A program made the position numbers and the translations under genes. Below, piece after piece: positions 1-9,411 of a DNA stretch of 64,000 bases. Each line of letters opens with the position of its first letter. Position 1 is the stretch's first letter. This DNA is from Primula veris (Eukaryota; Streptophyta; Magnoliopsida; Ericales; Primulaceae): positions 27,824,702 to 27,888,701 of the forward strand of contig OY821743.1 of NCBI GenBank assembly GCA_963682055.1, written 5' to 3'. The notes under the pieces are model-generated. The model made no database searches and was not told the DNA's origin. It was given only the letters and a program-made list of their open reading frames with translations.

Positions 1-164
1 ATATTTTAAAGTTATATTTTAATTTTAATTAAGGGTAGACTACACAAGTGGTTCCCCAATCTTTACTAGGGTTTTATTACTTAATATATTTTAATATTAT
101 ATTTTTATTTTTATTTAACGGTAGGTAATACAAGTGTTACCAATGTTTTGTTAGGGCTTTATTG
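1..164. repeat. 85-bp direct repeats at unit boundary (partial cluster)
   Basis: Two diverged copies of an AT-rich repeat, from 16 and from 101. Each opens with an attttaatttt-like run, followed by a gggtagnnnacacaagtg-like block and a TTAGGGCTTT-like tail. At the internal boundaries a further copy precedes these two. Confidence 0.75.
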
Positions 165-1155
165 TTTGTGATCGCCGAGTTTTAAAATAATCTGAATATA
201 TATGTAGTGTATTATTTTGGTTTATATTTTTATTTTTTTCGATCATCAGATTAAAATGCAAAAGTTCCAATAGTTAATAAAAGAGAAGTGTGAGAATGCA
301 GTGGGAGTCTTGTATTCCCCTTCCTAACATTAGCGGAGGATCGAATTAGCTATAAGCCTCTTTCAAAAAAAAAAAAGAATTAGCTGTAAACCGGTGCGCA
401 TAATCTCTTATTATAAGTGAGAGATAATCTCTATTGCAATATATATTATGTTATCAATTATCATAGCCAATCAGAGACTAAATCAAATCACATTTTCTAT
501 AATTCTTTCTTATGCTTCTATTTCAACTTTTTTTTTTTGGCCCAAAAAATAATCAATACAAATTGCTTCTATTTCAAGTTTCAACCCAGCAAGATACATA
601 TATTTAAGTTCCAACGTGATCCGCATTTAACAATTTCAAAGGAATTTTAATTATTTTTTTATAAATGAACTGAAAGGTGAAATGAAAGGGTTACACTACC
701 TCAAATAACGAAATGATCATTGCTCGACTGTATCTGAAAGATATGCAAGCAAGTTTTTAAATCTTGGACAAAATTAGACTTATCCAGCTAGAATAAAGAC
801 AGGTTCAGTTTAAAATTGCACACCAAATACAACACATCTGAGATAAAAAGAAACTATGTGCATCTAAAAACCATTATGAAACAAGCTCGCAGCTTCCCAA
901 CCCTTGAAACACTTGGTAGTAGTTAGGGAAGAAAGTTTGAAAATCTTCATAAGAAATCAGAAGAATAAAATGCCACGAAATTTGATCTAGTATCGATCTC
1001 TAGTTAAATAAAAAATGCATCGGTCAAGATTTCTCATGAGCACAATCATCGGCTCTGTTTCTATCTCGATATGGACTATATTCTTTGATATCATCTCTAT
1101 GTGGACTTCAAGCATCCATGATATTCACGTTGTTTCCATTGTTAAGTTTCCATCC
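165..1155. other. Non-coding 3' flank of LOR-A (unit 1)
   Basis: AT-rich and without convincing coding capacity. From about 320 (motif AACATTAGCGGAGGATCGAA) it aligns to the flank of LOR-B at 9543-10320, so this DNA was part of the ancestral A/B module. Short open frames here are not supported by homology or splicing. Confidence 0.6.
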
Positions 1156-2038
1156 TCAATTTTTATTTCTTATTAATCCATAAAATGTCGTAAGCGCTAC
1201 TATTAGAGACCGTTCCGCATTAGGGTCTATTAGAAAACTTAGCATATCATTTCCTAAGACAAGGCCAGAGATTGTTTCTGCTTTACATGCGTTATCACCA
1301 AAATAAAATTAGAATCTTTAACATATACGTTCTCTCTATAGGCTATGCAAATCAAAGTTTTTAGAGCTAAATTAAACCTTTTAAGACTCATTTGAAGCCT
1401 AGATATTAAATTTCAAGTTTCAGCTTCTCTTATAAAGTTCCTAAACATCTACGAAGTACTTGATTTATCTTACCTCTGTGGTGATACATTGTCGGTCGTC
1501 AATTATCTTGAAAGATTGTTTATTATTGCGTTCTCCTTCAATTTTATAAATATTTTCTTCACCTTCATTTAGTCCGACAATAGCTTCATAAGCTAAAATC
1601 CCTTTCCGAGTTGATCTTTTCTTTCTCATTTGAAACCATGGCTTCTCATTTATCCTCCCTGGACAATCATTTATGTGGCCATTCCAACACCCAATCATCT
1701 GAAATTTCTGTAAAAATAAGAAAATCCAATCAGTTTGTAACTTAAATTAAAATTTAGAGTCTTACTTGAAACTTTTTTTTTGTGGTTAAGCTGCAAGCAT
1801 ATTGTACATTGCGTATAATAGAGCATGTGACATTTCCTTTAAGATCCATCAGATAAATTTCATTGCTTGGTGTATTGTCATAATTAGCAACACGATAAAC
1901 AATTTGGCCAACTGAATTATACACTGTGCACCCGTTTCCATTTAGTACAAGCGACTTTAACCTTATCATGAACGTTTCTGTTTCTGATGAAGAAGAAGAA
2001 CAAGAAGAATTAGAGGTTTGGGGATATATTTGAGCCAT
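1156..2038 (-). pseudogene. LURP-one-related (LOR/DUF567) gene, half A, unit 1: exons 1-2 open, exon 3 frameshifted
   Basis: Three exons on the minus strand. Exon 1 is 2038-1766 (91 codons from an ATG giving MAQIYPQ, a typical LOR start), donor gtaag. Exon 2 is 1698-1474 (75 codons), acceptor cag, donor gtaaga. Exon 3 is about 1280-1156. Seen family motifs in exon 1 are KSLVLNGNGCTVYNSVGQ, YRVANYDN and YLMDLKGNV. Exon 2 shows EKPWFQMRKK, YKIEGE and SFKIIDD. LOR proteins (Pfam LOR, tubby-C-terminal-like barrel) include Arabidopsis LURP1, needed for basal oomycete defence. In exon 3, one base is missing relative to the LOR-B copy, so the exon 2 frame meets TAG after about 8 codons and loses the last strand (LGNDMLS... 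FYGLI). The remaining barrel could give a truncated protein. I infer a pseudogene, the least damaged of the four A copies. Confidence 0.82.
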
Positions 2039-2091
2039 TCTAGACAAATGAAGAAAGTTGTTTTTGTAAAAGTAGACTGCTATCATGATAT

Positions 2092-2099
2092 GCTATATA
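2092..2099 (-). promoter_or_regulatory. Candidate TATA box of LOR-A, unit 1
   Basis: Read on the minus strand this is TATATAGC, about 55 bp before the MAQIYPQ start. Spacing is plausible for a short 5' leader, but AT-richness makes chance TATA motifs common. Confidence 0.35.
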
Positions 2100-2102
2100 C
2101 TC

Positions 2103-3294
2103 TAAAAAACACTAGTGTTGTTATCTGATTTTGTTTAATTGTAAATGGGAGTGTGGAAATTTGATTTTATTAGGCTGTTGGTACTTGGTAGGCTGTTGTG
2201 AGATAGTCTCAAATATGCTCGGATCAAGCACAGCTATGGCGGAGGTGGGAAAACCCTAGTTATGAGGTTGAAGATGAGAGAGACAGTATTTTTATTTTGT
2301 GTCTGAATTTCCAGAATTATTGTGTAATAGAATATGGGACTAATCTTAGTCATATGATTATGTTGTGTTGTTTAATTATAAACCATCATATTATATCAGG
2401 TGGAAGTTGTTAGGTTTAGTAGAAAGAGTGTGCTCATCTAAGGATTAGGAGAAAGCAGTTTAATAACAACGGTATAACTTCCATAATTTCAAATATTTTC
2501 GTACTACTATATATAGGATGGTATTGTAACAGATGAGTGATATCATAAATATAAAAAAGTTCTTGTTGTTGCTTTATATTCAATTTTTCCGATGGAACTG
2601 TAATCTAATTTTCAGAAGTCTATTAAAATTTGTTCTAGTACACTACATAGGCCATATAATTACTATATTAGCTCACGTTGAGAACGTGCATATGTAAACT
2701 TTTTACCTATTTTAGTATTTCTAGTCAACTAATTTTGGGAATTATTGTACGTTAATAGTACTTGTAGCTTGAAATGATATCCTATTAGGTTCTCTTAGCT
2801 TCGATTGCAAAAAGCTACGTAGTTTCATAATTATGAACAAACTAAGAGTTGATCCGACCACCGACCGGAACAATCACGCTCTCATTATCGATTCCTTTGA
2901 GAGGCATGGGTTATGCTGACAGATTGTTATCTGTTTACACCTTTCCAATGAATCAATCAAAAAAATTAGATATTTAGGAAAAATATACAAAAGTAAAAGC
3001 AACAGTTCTATTGTTAGTACTATCAAAAATGTATAGAATGTAATAGACATTGCATTAATTTTTATTTTACAGTTCTAGCTAGTTCAAGGACTGAACTGAA
3101 GGAAGCTATAGATGAATTAAATTTCATTTTTAAATTAGGTTCTCCTGAAAAGTTTCAGAAACACATAAAAAACGATTAATTTAAAAGAAGCGTAAAAAAA
3201 TTATTTCCTACGTGCCTACGCAGCTATAAATCCATGATTATCGGGCCTCTTTGTGCCAGTGTTATATAGGGATCCCTGATAAAGAAGCTTTATG
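2103..3294. other. Upstream non-coding region of LOR-A (unit 1)
   Basis: No gene recognised. It contains a single telo-box-like AAACCCTAG at about 2251 and a stretch near 2835-2970 that reads like a degraded coding remnant on the plus strand but is interrupted by stops. Half B has no counterpart: there LOR exon 1 and this region are replaced by a transposon end and a minisatellite block. Confidence 0.5.
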
Positions 3295-3428
3295 TGACCC
3301 CTGATAAAACTTACAACAAAAATGTATATAACCTAATTTAATTCATGAGAATCAACTTAAACCTACAAGTCTCAAAATGAACCAACTCATGACACAATAA
3401 AACATCACAGAAAACATGAAAAATCTGC

Positions 3429-3890
3429 CTACATTAGAGACTTGAGTGACCTAGCCTTGATCGTCTTTCGAGCTCTCTTGACCCTCCCAATCTCCCCGTT
3501 CTCATCATCGTCGCTATAAAAATCTTTGACATAATGTTTCCCTCCGTTGACTTTCTTATCTAGTGGTTTAGTTCGGTCTTTCGTACCCTTCGCCCCACGT
3601 TCCTTGGTCAACCAGAGACCAAAATTAGAGTAGAAATAGTAACTGAATCGGGAGGAGAGGCCACTTTCTGAGTTGCCCTCTTCTTTGTACGGTCAGTCGC
3701 AGCAACAGCTGTCACGACTGACTAGCCGAGGTGATACACGAAGACAGCTTGACCCTCGGCCACCTCGTGTATACACTTCTATGTCTCCCCGTCCGTCATC
3801 CCATATAAAGACGCATCATCCACGTCATCATTTGGCAACAACAACAGTACATTGTACTTAATGGGATCGTCGATTTTCATTGAATCAACA
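3429..3890 (-). pseudogene. Gene X last exon, left palindrome arm, half A, unit 1
   Basis: I do not recognise the family. The exon starts after acceptor ttacag (3891-3896) and encodes about 154 residues. An acidic N-terminal part includes NDDVDDASLYGMTDGE, then a KCIHEVAEGQAVFVYHLG stretch, ATDRTKKR, KVAPPP, and a basic/acidic tail with YSDDDENGEIGRVKRARK, ending at a TAG. The charged tail and RVKRARK cluster suggest a nuclear protein, by inference only. Lesions are TAG where the opposite arm of half B has TGG (Trp), a second TAG after YHLG, and a one-base deletion near 3643 that shifts the frame in units 1, 2 and 4. The first base completes a codon left open by the 65-bp exon at 5673-5737. 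Confidence 0.6.
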
Positions 3891-4139
3891 CTGTAACAAC
3901 CAAATCCAACAAAACCTAATGTATCTTATCTCATCTAATCTTAGTTAATTTTTCAAAATTCAACAAATCCAATGCTGAACAAGTACCATAAGTTCGCAAA
4001 ACGCATCGAATATTCCGAAACTTGATGCGTTTTTTTTAACTTAAGGTACATGTTCCGTATTGGATTGGATGAATTTTGAAATTAAGTAAGATTAGACGAG
4101 ATAAGATACATTAGCTTTTGTTGGATTTGGTTATTGAAG

Positions 4140-4590
4140 CATTAATTCGATGAAAATCGATGATTCCATTGAATACATCGAATTGTTGTTGTTGTCGAAT
4201 GATGATATGGACGATGCGTATTTATGTGGGATGACGGACGGGAAGACGTGAAAGTGTATGCACGAGGTGGCCGACGGTTAGGCTATCAGCGTGAATTATC
4301 TCCGCCAGTCAGTCGTGACAGCTGCTGCCGTGACTGACCGTACGAAGAAGAGAGTCTTTTCAGAATGTGGTCCCTCCTATGGATGATTGTACTATTTGTA
4401 CTCTGATTTTGGTCCATGGTGGACCAAGTAAGGTGGGGCTAAGGGTACGAAAGACCGGACTAAACCTATAGATATGGAAGTCGAAGGAGAAAACGAATTT
4501 GTCAATGATTTTGATAACGATGATGATGTGAACAAAAAGATTGGGAGGGCCAAGAGAGCTCGTAAACCGATCAAGGATAGCTTTAGATGA
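4140..4590 (+). pseudogene. Gene X last exon, inverted copy in right arm, half A, unit 1
   Basis: Reverse-orientation duplicate of the left-arm exon. After a degraded acceptor (ttattgaag) it reads MKIDDSIEYIELLLLSNDD, then GMTDGK, a TGA where half B has TGG, KCMHEVADG, a TAG, VTDRTKKR, a TAA after WWTK, then RTKPIDMEVEGENEF and IGRAKRARKPIKD. The hAT-like insertion cuts the end and supplies SFR and a TGA stop. There are several nonsense codons, so it is non-functional. Confidence 0.6.
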
Positions 4591-5264
4591 TGTGAAACGA
4601 ACCGTACAAAGCTATGTTCATGTTCATGTTTATGAAATAAAATATTTTTTCGTGTTCAGTTCTATTTCAGTTAAATACGAATGAACATTTGATGAACATT
4701 AACCTAAGGTTGGACGAGCCGAACACGAGTTGTTCGTGAACGTCCAATTTCATTCAAAATATTCCATAGCTAAAAAAATTAGTATTTTTTTTTCTTTCTT
4801 TTTAGAATATATTTTAATCTTATCATTTCTTCTTATATTGTTGACTTTGATAAACTTGTTTACAGATAAATAAATCGTTAGTTAATTAATTTATTTTACA
4901 TTGTAACACAAATTTGTTTTAGCCTTATGTTTATATATTCTAATAAAGTATAATTTTTTTTTAAATATGTATAATTGATTACTTTAATGAGTCGATAACT
5001 TAAAAATAAAGTCGGTGATTGTATTTACAGTACGATCATATAAATTACCTTAATAAGTTTGAAATAATACAAACACGCCATTAATATACGAACTCGATTT
5101 TAGACAAACCGAACAGAGTATTGTTCATGTTTAGTCCACTTAATAGACGAACACTATAATCTTGTTCATTATCATGTTCGTTTATAAAAGAATGAACATG
5201 AACCGAACGATAGCCGAGACGAACACGAGCGATTCTACGAACGACTCATCTCATTTACAGCCCT
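4581..5264. mobile_element. Non-autonomous hAT-like element in palindrome right arm, half A, unit 1
   Basis: 684 bp flanked by an exact 8-bp duplication AAGGATAG (4573-4580 and 5265-5272), the duplication length of hAT transposons. The opposite arm keeps the uninterrupted site (AAGGCTAG followed by the same GTCACTCAAG-like flank), which shows this is an insertion. The ends are weakly inverted: CTTTAGATGATG, and on the other strand AGGGCTGTAAATGAG, a common plant hAT terminus. Both subterminal regions are rich in GTTCATGTTC/GAACATGAAC motifs, and a hairpin lies at 4710-4747 (TTGGACG...CGTCCAA). No transposase is encoded. Confidence 0.8.
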
Positions 5265-5672
5265 AAGGATAGATCACTCAAGTCTCTAACATAGGAAGAT
5301 TTCTTATGTTTTCTGCGATATTTTGTTGTGTCATGAGTTGGTTCATTTTGAGAATTATAGTTTTAAGTTGTTTTTCTTGAGTTAAATAATGTCATAAACA
5401 TTGAGGTTGTAAGTTTTATCGGGGGTCACTGGTGACGATAGGGTATTATCTTTCCTTTGGCCGTAATTTGACAGAAAGAGGATATTTAGGGAGGCGTCTA
5501 ATATATCTAATCTCATCTAATTGCTAAATCCACCCAATCAAATGCTCAACAAGTAACATAAACGAAAAAAGGGCAACTATAATCGAAAACCCTCGTTGCT
5601 CGAATCCTAAATCAAACAAACTCGATACACAATAAAAACACCAATTAAATAACAAAAAAAGTAGTATATTAC

Positions 5673-5737
5673 CTCTCGACGTCCCCGACAGAGTTCCCTG
5701 AGCTCCCATCCGGTGTAACACATTTAACTTCGTCGAT
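5673..5737 (-). pseudogene. Candidate 65-bp upstream exon of gene X, half A, unit 1
   Basis: On the minus strand, acceptor tgtag precedes ATCGACGAAG and the exon ends GTCGAGAG before donor gtaata. It encodes IDEVKCVTPDGSSGNSVGDV plus Glu and two spare bases (phase 2). Joining to the X exon at 3890, which starts with one base before an in-frame Val-Asp-Ser-Met, restores an open frame, so phases agree. The implied intron (about 1.8 kb) contains the inverted right arm and the hAT-like element. No further upstream exon was found. Confidence 0.45.
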
Positions 5738-6423
5738 CTACATTTATATCGAAAATCAACAAAACTATTAACAAAATCATCAATCAGAGCCCAATAGAGC
5801 CTATATACATGCATAACTATATATATAACATCTAACAAGTGACACATTTCGTTTAATCTAATTAAGGTTATTCACCAAACTCTAATAACCAGTGTACGGA
5901 TGTATGTCCCAGGGAATGAAAAACAGAAAGTAAAAAGAACGCATCCATATGAGATATTAAACGTAAGGTAGAAAGGAAAATAATACAAAGTTAGTACTGG
6001 CCAATTTTGTACCAAGCAAAAACTTAGCTGAAAGTGTAAGGTTTATGTGAGTTTTTTGGTAATTTAAATATTTAAATCGAGCCTTTTCTATTTGAATCAA
6101 GCTTTTTAGAACATTAATTTTTTGCAATCAATATCTATTAAGAACAGCAATAGCCATGATAGTCCAAAATAACACAATACAAGGCTTGGATCACAGCTTT
6201 AAGGGCACACGGCTCTTGCTACTTTCAAGGATTAATGAAGTATTTAATAACTTTCATTAACAATAATTTAACTACAATAATTATGTTTTGTGTTTAATTT
6301 AAACAAGAAAGGCAATGATTTTTTTAAAAAGGTTACCGTGTTAGCGATCTCATAACCATAAAGTAAAAGAGTCTGTGATGGCCGGTCACCGACTTTTAGG
6401 ATAATTCAAATAGGACACCTGGG
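5738..6423. other. Non-coding region between X exon and LINE (unit 1), with a 119-bp deletion at 5896
   Basis: No gene recognised. At 5893-5896 the sequence GGAT joins directly to tgtatgtccc, whereas units 2-4 have 119 bp more between two GGAT copies (22240-22243 and 22359-22362 in unit 2). Short-homology deletion is the simplest reading. Confidence 0.6.
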
Positions 6424-7018
6424 TTTGTGCCTAAGACTTTGATCAAAGAATTATTAAAGGATGGAGAATACCTGTTTAAACATGTGGCGCGAGAAGGTAA
6501 CAAAACTGCTGATCTCCTTGCAAATTGGGAGAGTAACATCGTTTCTTCTTGTCTGGGTGACTTTCCTAAGCTATTGAAAGGGATTATTTTTACATAAGCA
6601 AAAGGGTTTTCTAATCTAAGGTTTAGATGAAGATGGAGAAAAGTGGACAGATGAGAGGTTCTCTCTCTTAGGGTTTTTTCCTAAAAAAAAATGAAGAGGT
6701 GGAAATGAAGAGGTGGGAGATGACAGATGTTATTACATCTATTATCATTCAGTCCCTCAAGTTTCCTTCGCTAGTCTATTGAGTCCAAATTTTGCAGTTT
6801 CTGGAATCTAAGTTTCATTTATTTCAATTGGATGTAATAGTTTGCTATTATTTCTTTTGGGTCGCTAAGTTTGTAAATCTATATGTAATTACTCTTGTTT
6901 TTTACTGTGGGGTAATTTTACCTTCAGTTTTCATTAATAAAATGTGGGTTTTCCCACTAATAATTTTTTAAAAAATAAAAAAATAAAAAACCTGCCTTTG
7001 TGCCTAAGACTTTGATCA
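6424..7018 (+). mobile_element. 5'-truncated LINE (L1-type) with target-site duplication, unit 1
   Basis: A perfect 22-bp duplication (6424-6445 and 6997-7018, core GCCTAAGACTTTGATCA) brackets about 551 bp. The element opens inside an RNase H domain: frame 6445-6597 reads KELLKDGEYLFK, then HVAREGNKTADLLAN (the HVxREGNxxAD motif of plant LINE RNase H tails), and ends TAA. A 3' UTR follows with an exact hairpin GTGGG-TTTT-CCCAC at 6944-6957 and an A-rich tail (6970-6990). Severe 5' truncation, poly(A) and long TSD are hallmarks of target-primed reverse transcription. Half B in unit 2 keeps the empty site at 32334-32355, so insertion followed A/B divergence. Confidence 0.9.
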
Positions 7019-8190
7019 TGGCCCAATCAATTTACAATTTGATTTATTCATTTTAGTGATTGTTACTGATGGAAGTTGCCGTAAAATTTTAGTGATGGTT
7101 TCTGATCACAGAAGCTTCCATCAAACGGGATTTTCGATTTTGATTATAAATAATAGAAAAAACAACCAGTGAGCCAATGATAAAAAATCAGTCATCATAC
7201 GTAGTGATTATGATTATAAATAATCTGATCCGTGTGCAAATCATACACAATTGGTCATGCATAGTGATTAAAATAAAAAAATCATCTATTTCATGTTTTG
7301 ATTTTTGAGGTTGAAGATGTACGTGCCAGGATTACACCAAAACAAATTCTTGTAGATACACTGCAGCTCCGATTTATTGGCTGCATTTTAGAGATAGAAA
7401 GAGATAGGGGCGTAAAATTAGGAGAAGATATTTTAGTCAGGTTTTTTACAGGTGGTTTTGTGATTTTAAAGTGGATTTTTAATACCTTAAATAGAAACAA
7501 AACTAATTTGATTTTCTTACTATAAGCCGCCGCCAGGTTATATATCTAGCAAAATTAGGTGCCTTTGTTAATTAGGGTTTCTCCAACACTGAATTATTAC
7601 AACTTTAAATTAATAAAGTAAATTATTTAAGAAATAATTATAGAGTTTTTTAGGAGAGGCCTACAAAACAGACGAGCCTCTAGGACACATAAGCTATACA
7701 CAATCTCGGGAACTGCACAACCGTGAACTACATAAACAATCGGTGAAAATAAAACTTTTTTGGGAAGGAAGTTTAGAATTATTGCTTTTCAAAAATATAG
7801 TTTGCTACTTTTAATTGATCAAATATAAGAAGGTATACTCTTCTGAGTTCTACCATAAACCTTGCCTCTAGGACATAACCTAATTTCCGCACAAATTTTT
7901 ATATATACAAAAAACGGCGTGATTTTGATTGAAAATATGAAGATAAAAAAGATTTTTTATAAAACGAAATTTTTTTATGACGCCAAAAAAAAATTCGCAC
8001 CTAGGTTGCTTATATTTCTACCGCTTGACATCGTCCCACTGGCATCGAAAGACGGGACAATATAGAGTACGTGCTCTTTGAATAATAAATGCACAAATAC
8101 GTACTGACAAACGAAAAAAGTAGTCTCGACGTACGAACAAGAACTTTTAAGAGATAGATAAAGCAATGGAAGATGATTCCCTAGAATTAA
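7019..8190. other. Unassigned region between LINE and TIR/minisatellite element (unit 1)
   Basis: Short frames open on both strands at about 7291-7525. The half B counterpart in unit 2 (about 32404-32590) has an extra G in the gatagggggcg run that breaks the frame, so I do not call a gene. The rest is AT-rich with no recognised signal. Confidence 0.5.
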
Positions 8191-9200
8191 TAGTTAATTA
8201 ATGACTGGTCTCAAAAGACGAAACTATTAGTCTCTCTCCCAAACTTATTTAAGAATTGGTCTTATATTTTAAAACTATACAAGCATTAGTCCAATTCCAC
8301 CTAATTACCCAATAAAAATTTAAAAAAATTGAAAAAATAGGAAAAACTCAAAAGTAACAAAAATTTGAAAAAATTAGAACAAAATGCGAAAAAGCTGAAA
8401 AACCTTTAAAAAAGTCGGGAACCCAAAAAAAAACAAGAAAATGGTAAAAAAAAAAAAAAAAGGAAAAATCCAAAATCACCTAAAAAATGAAAAAAAAACC
8501 GTCAAAACTGTTTAGAAAAACTTACACTAATTTGAAATAACTCAAAATGACTCTGACTATTTTGCAAATGAATTAAAATTACTCAGACTGTTTTTAAAAT
8601 GAATCTGAGTGTTTTTAAAATTAAATGACTCAAAATAACTCAGATTATTTTAAAAATTACTCAGACTTTTTTTAAAATGACTGAAAATGACTCATACCGT
8701 TTTTAAAATGAATTCGAATATTTTTAAAATGCTTAGAATGTTTTTTAAATAACTTAAAATAACTCGGCCTATTTTTAAAATGGCTCAAAAAGACTCAAAA
8801 TACTTTTAGAGTGACTAATACGTTTTTAAAATGACTAAAAATAATTCAAATTTGGTTAGAATGTTTTTAAAATGACTCGAAATGACTCAGAATGTCTCAA
8901 AATGACTCAGACTGTTTATATTGACTGAGAAGTTTCTAAATGCTTCAGACTGTTTAAAAATTACTCACACTAATTTTTTAAAATGACTCTTACTTTTTAT
9001 CAAAATTATGATATGTTTTTTGTATTTTTAATGAATTTAGATTTTTCTTTGGATTTTCAAAATGTTTTTTTGGGTTTTTTTTATATTTTTTTATATTTTA
9101 AGTTTTTTTCTGAATTTTTTTATTGTTATTGGTTAGTTAGGGAGGATTGGACCAATCGTTAAATAGTTTTTAAAAAATAGACCAGTGATCATTAATTAGT
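8191..9200. mobile_element. TIR element with internal 20-30 bp minisatellite (type 1), half A, unit 1
   Basis: Left TIR 8191-8313 (starts TAGTTAATTAATGACTGGTC) matches the reverse complement of right TIR 9128-9200 over the outer 20 bp, a TTTTAAAAACTAT core and a TTAGTCCAATTCC-like inner block. An A-rich tract follows the left TIR, a T-rich tract precedes the right one, and between them (about 8525-8995) is a degenerate array on CTCAGACTGTTTTTAAAATG with optional actcaaaatg inserts. No protein is encoded. It resembles a foldback/MITE-type element. I could not define a clear TSD. Confidence 0.65.
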
Positions 9201-9348
9201 TTCCAAAGCTAGTACCTATCTGAAATTTACCGGTTTTGTCAAGAATTTGAAATTATATTTTTGTAGTTGCTTTAATGCTTTATATGTAGTTAGTCTTGTG
9301 GTCCAGTTAAAATTACAAGATGCGCATGAGAGGAAAGAAAAAATAGGC

Positions 9349-9411
9349 TTAGAATGTTTTTAAAATGACTCGAAATGACTCAGAATGTCTCAAAATGACT
9401 CAGACTGTTTA
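9349..9411 (+). repeat. 63-bp exact copy of minisatellite sequence outside the element, unit 1
   Basis: Identical over 63 bp to 8856-8918 inside the type 1 array, but located 149 bp beyond the right TIR, in unrelated sequence and in the same orientation. This looks like templated filler DNA from break repair. Confidence 0.85.

Larger units (their letters stand above)
3295..5428. repeat. Large inverted repeat (palindrome), half A, unit 1
   Basis: Left arm 3295-4007 is the diverged reverse complement of right arm 4024-5428. The turn is at about 4015, where AAAACGCATC and GATGCGTTTT flank a 16-base spacer. Outer ends match as well (TGACCCCTGATAAAAC against GTTTTATCGGGGGTCA). The right arm is longer only because of a hAT-like insertion. 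Without it the arms are 713 and about 721 bp. Each arm carries a copy of the last exon of gene X, so the two copies face away from the centre. A transcript across the centre would form a long imperfect hairpin. Confidence 0.88.

Noticed and set aside
417..650. 77-codon plus-strand frame starting MRDNLYCN in each unit
   Set aside because: AT-rich, no family motif. In unit 4 a one-base deletion shifts it, and the half B counterpart is not open.
2249..2258. AAACCCTAG as interstitial telomere repeat
   Set aside because: A single copy only. At most a telo-box by chance or in a promoter.
3673..3861. Plus-strand 62-codon frame antisense to gene X exon (also 13051, 29512, 48948, 55906)
   Set aside because: Antisense shadow of the X exon in the palindrome arm. 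It has no independent support.
5524..5847. 107-codon minus-strand open frame with a hydrophobic C-terminal half
   Set aside because: It runs through both splice sites of the 65-bp X exon in a different frame. The hydrophobic stretch is T-rich intron sequence.
7291..7525. Overlapping open frames on both strands (about 70 codons), recurring in each half A
   Set aside because: Both strands are open over the same bases, the half B counterpart has a frame-breaking G, and no family resemblance was seen.
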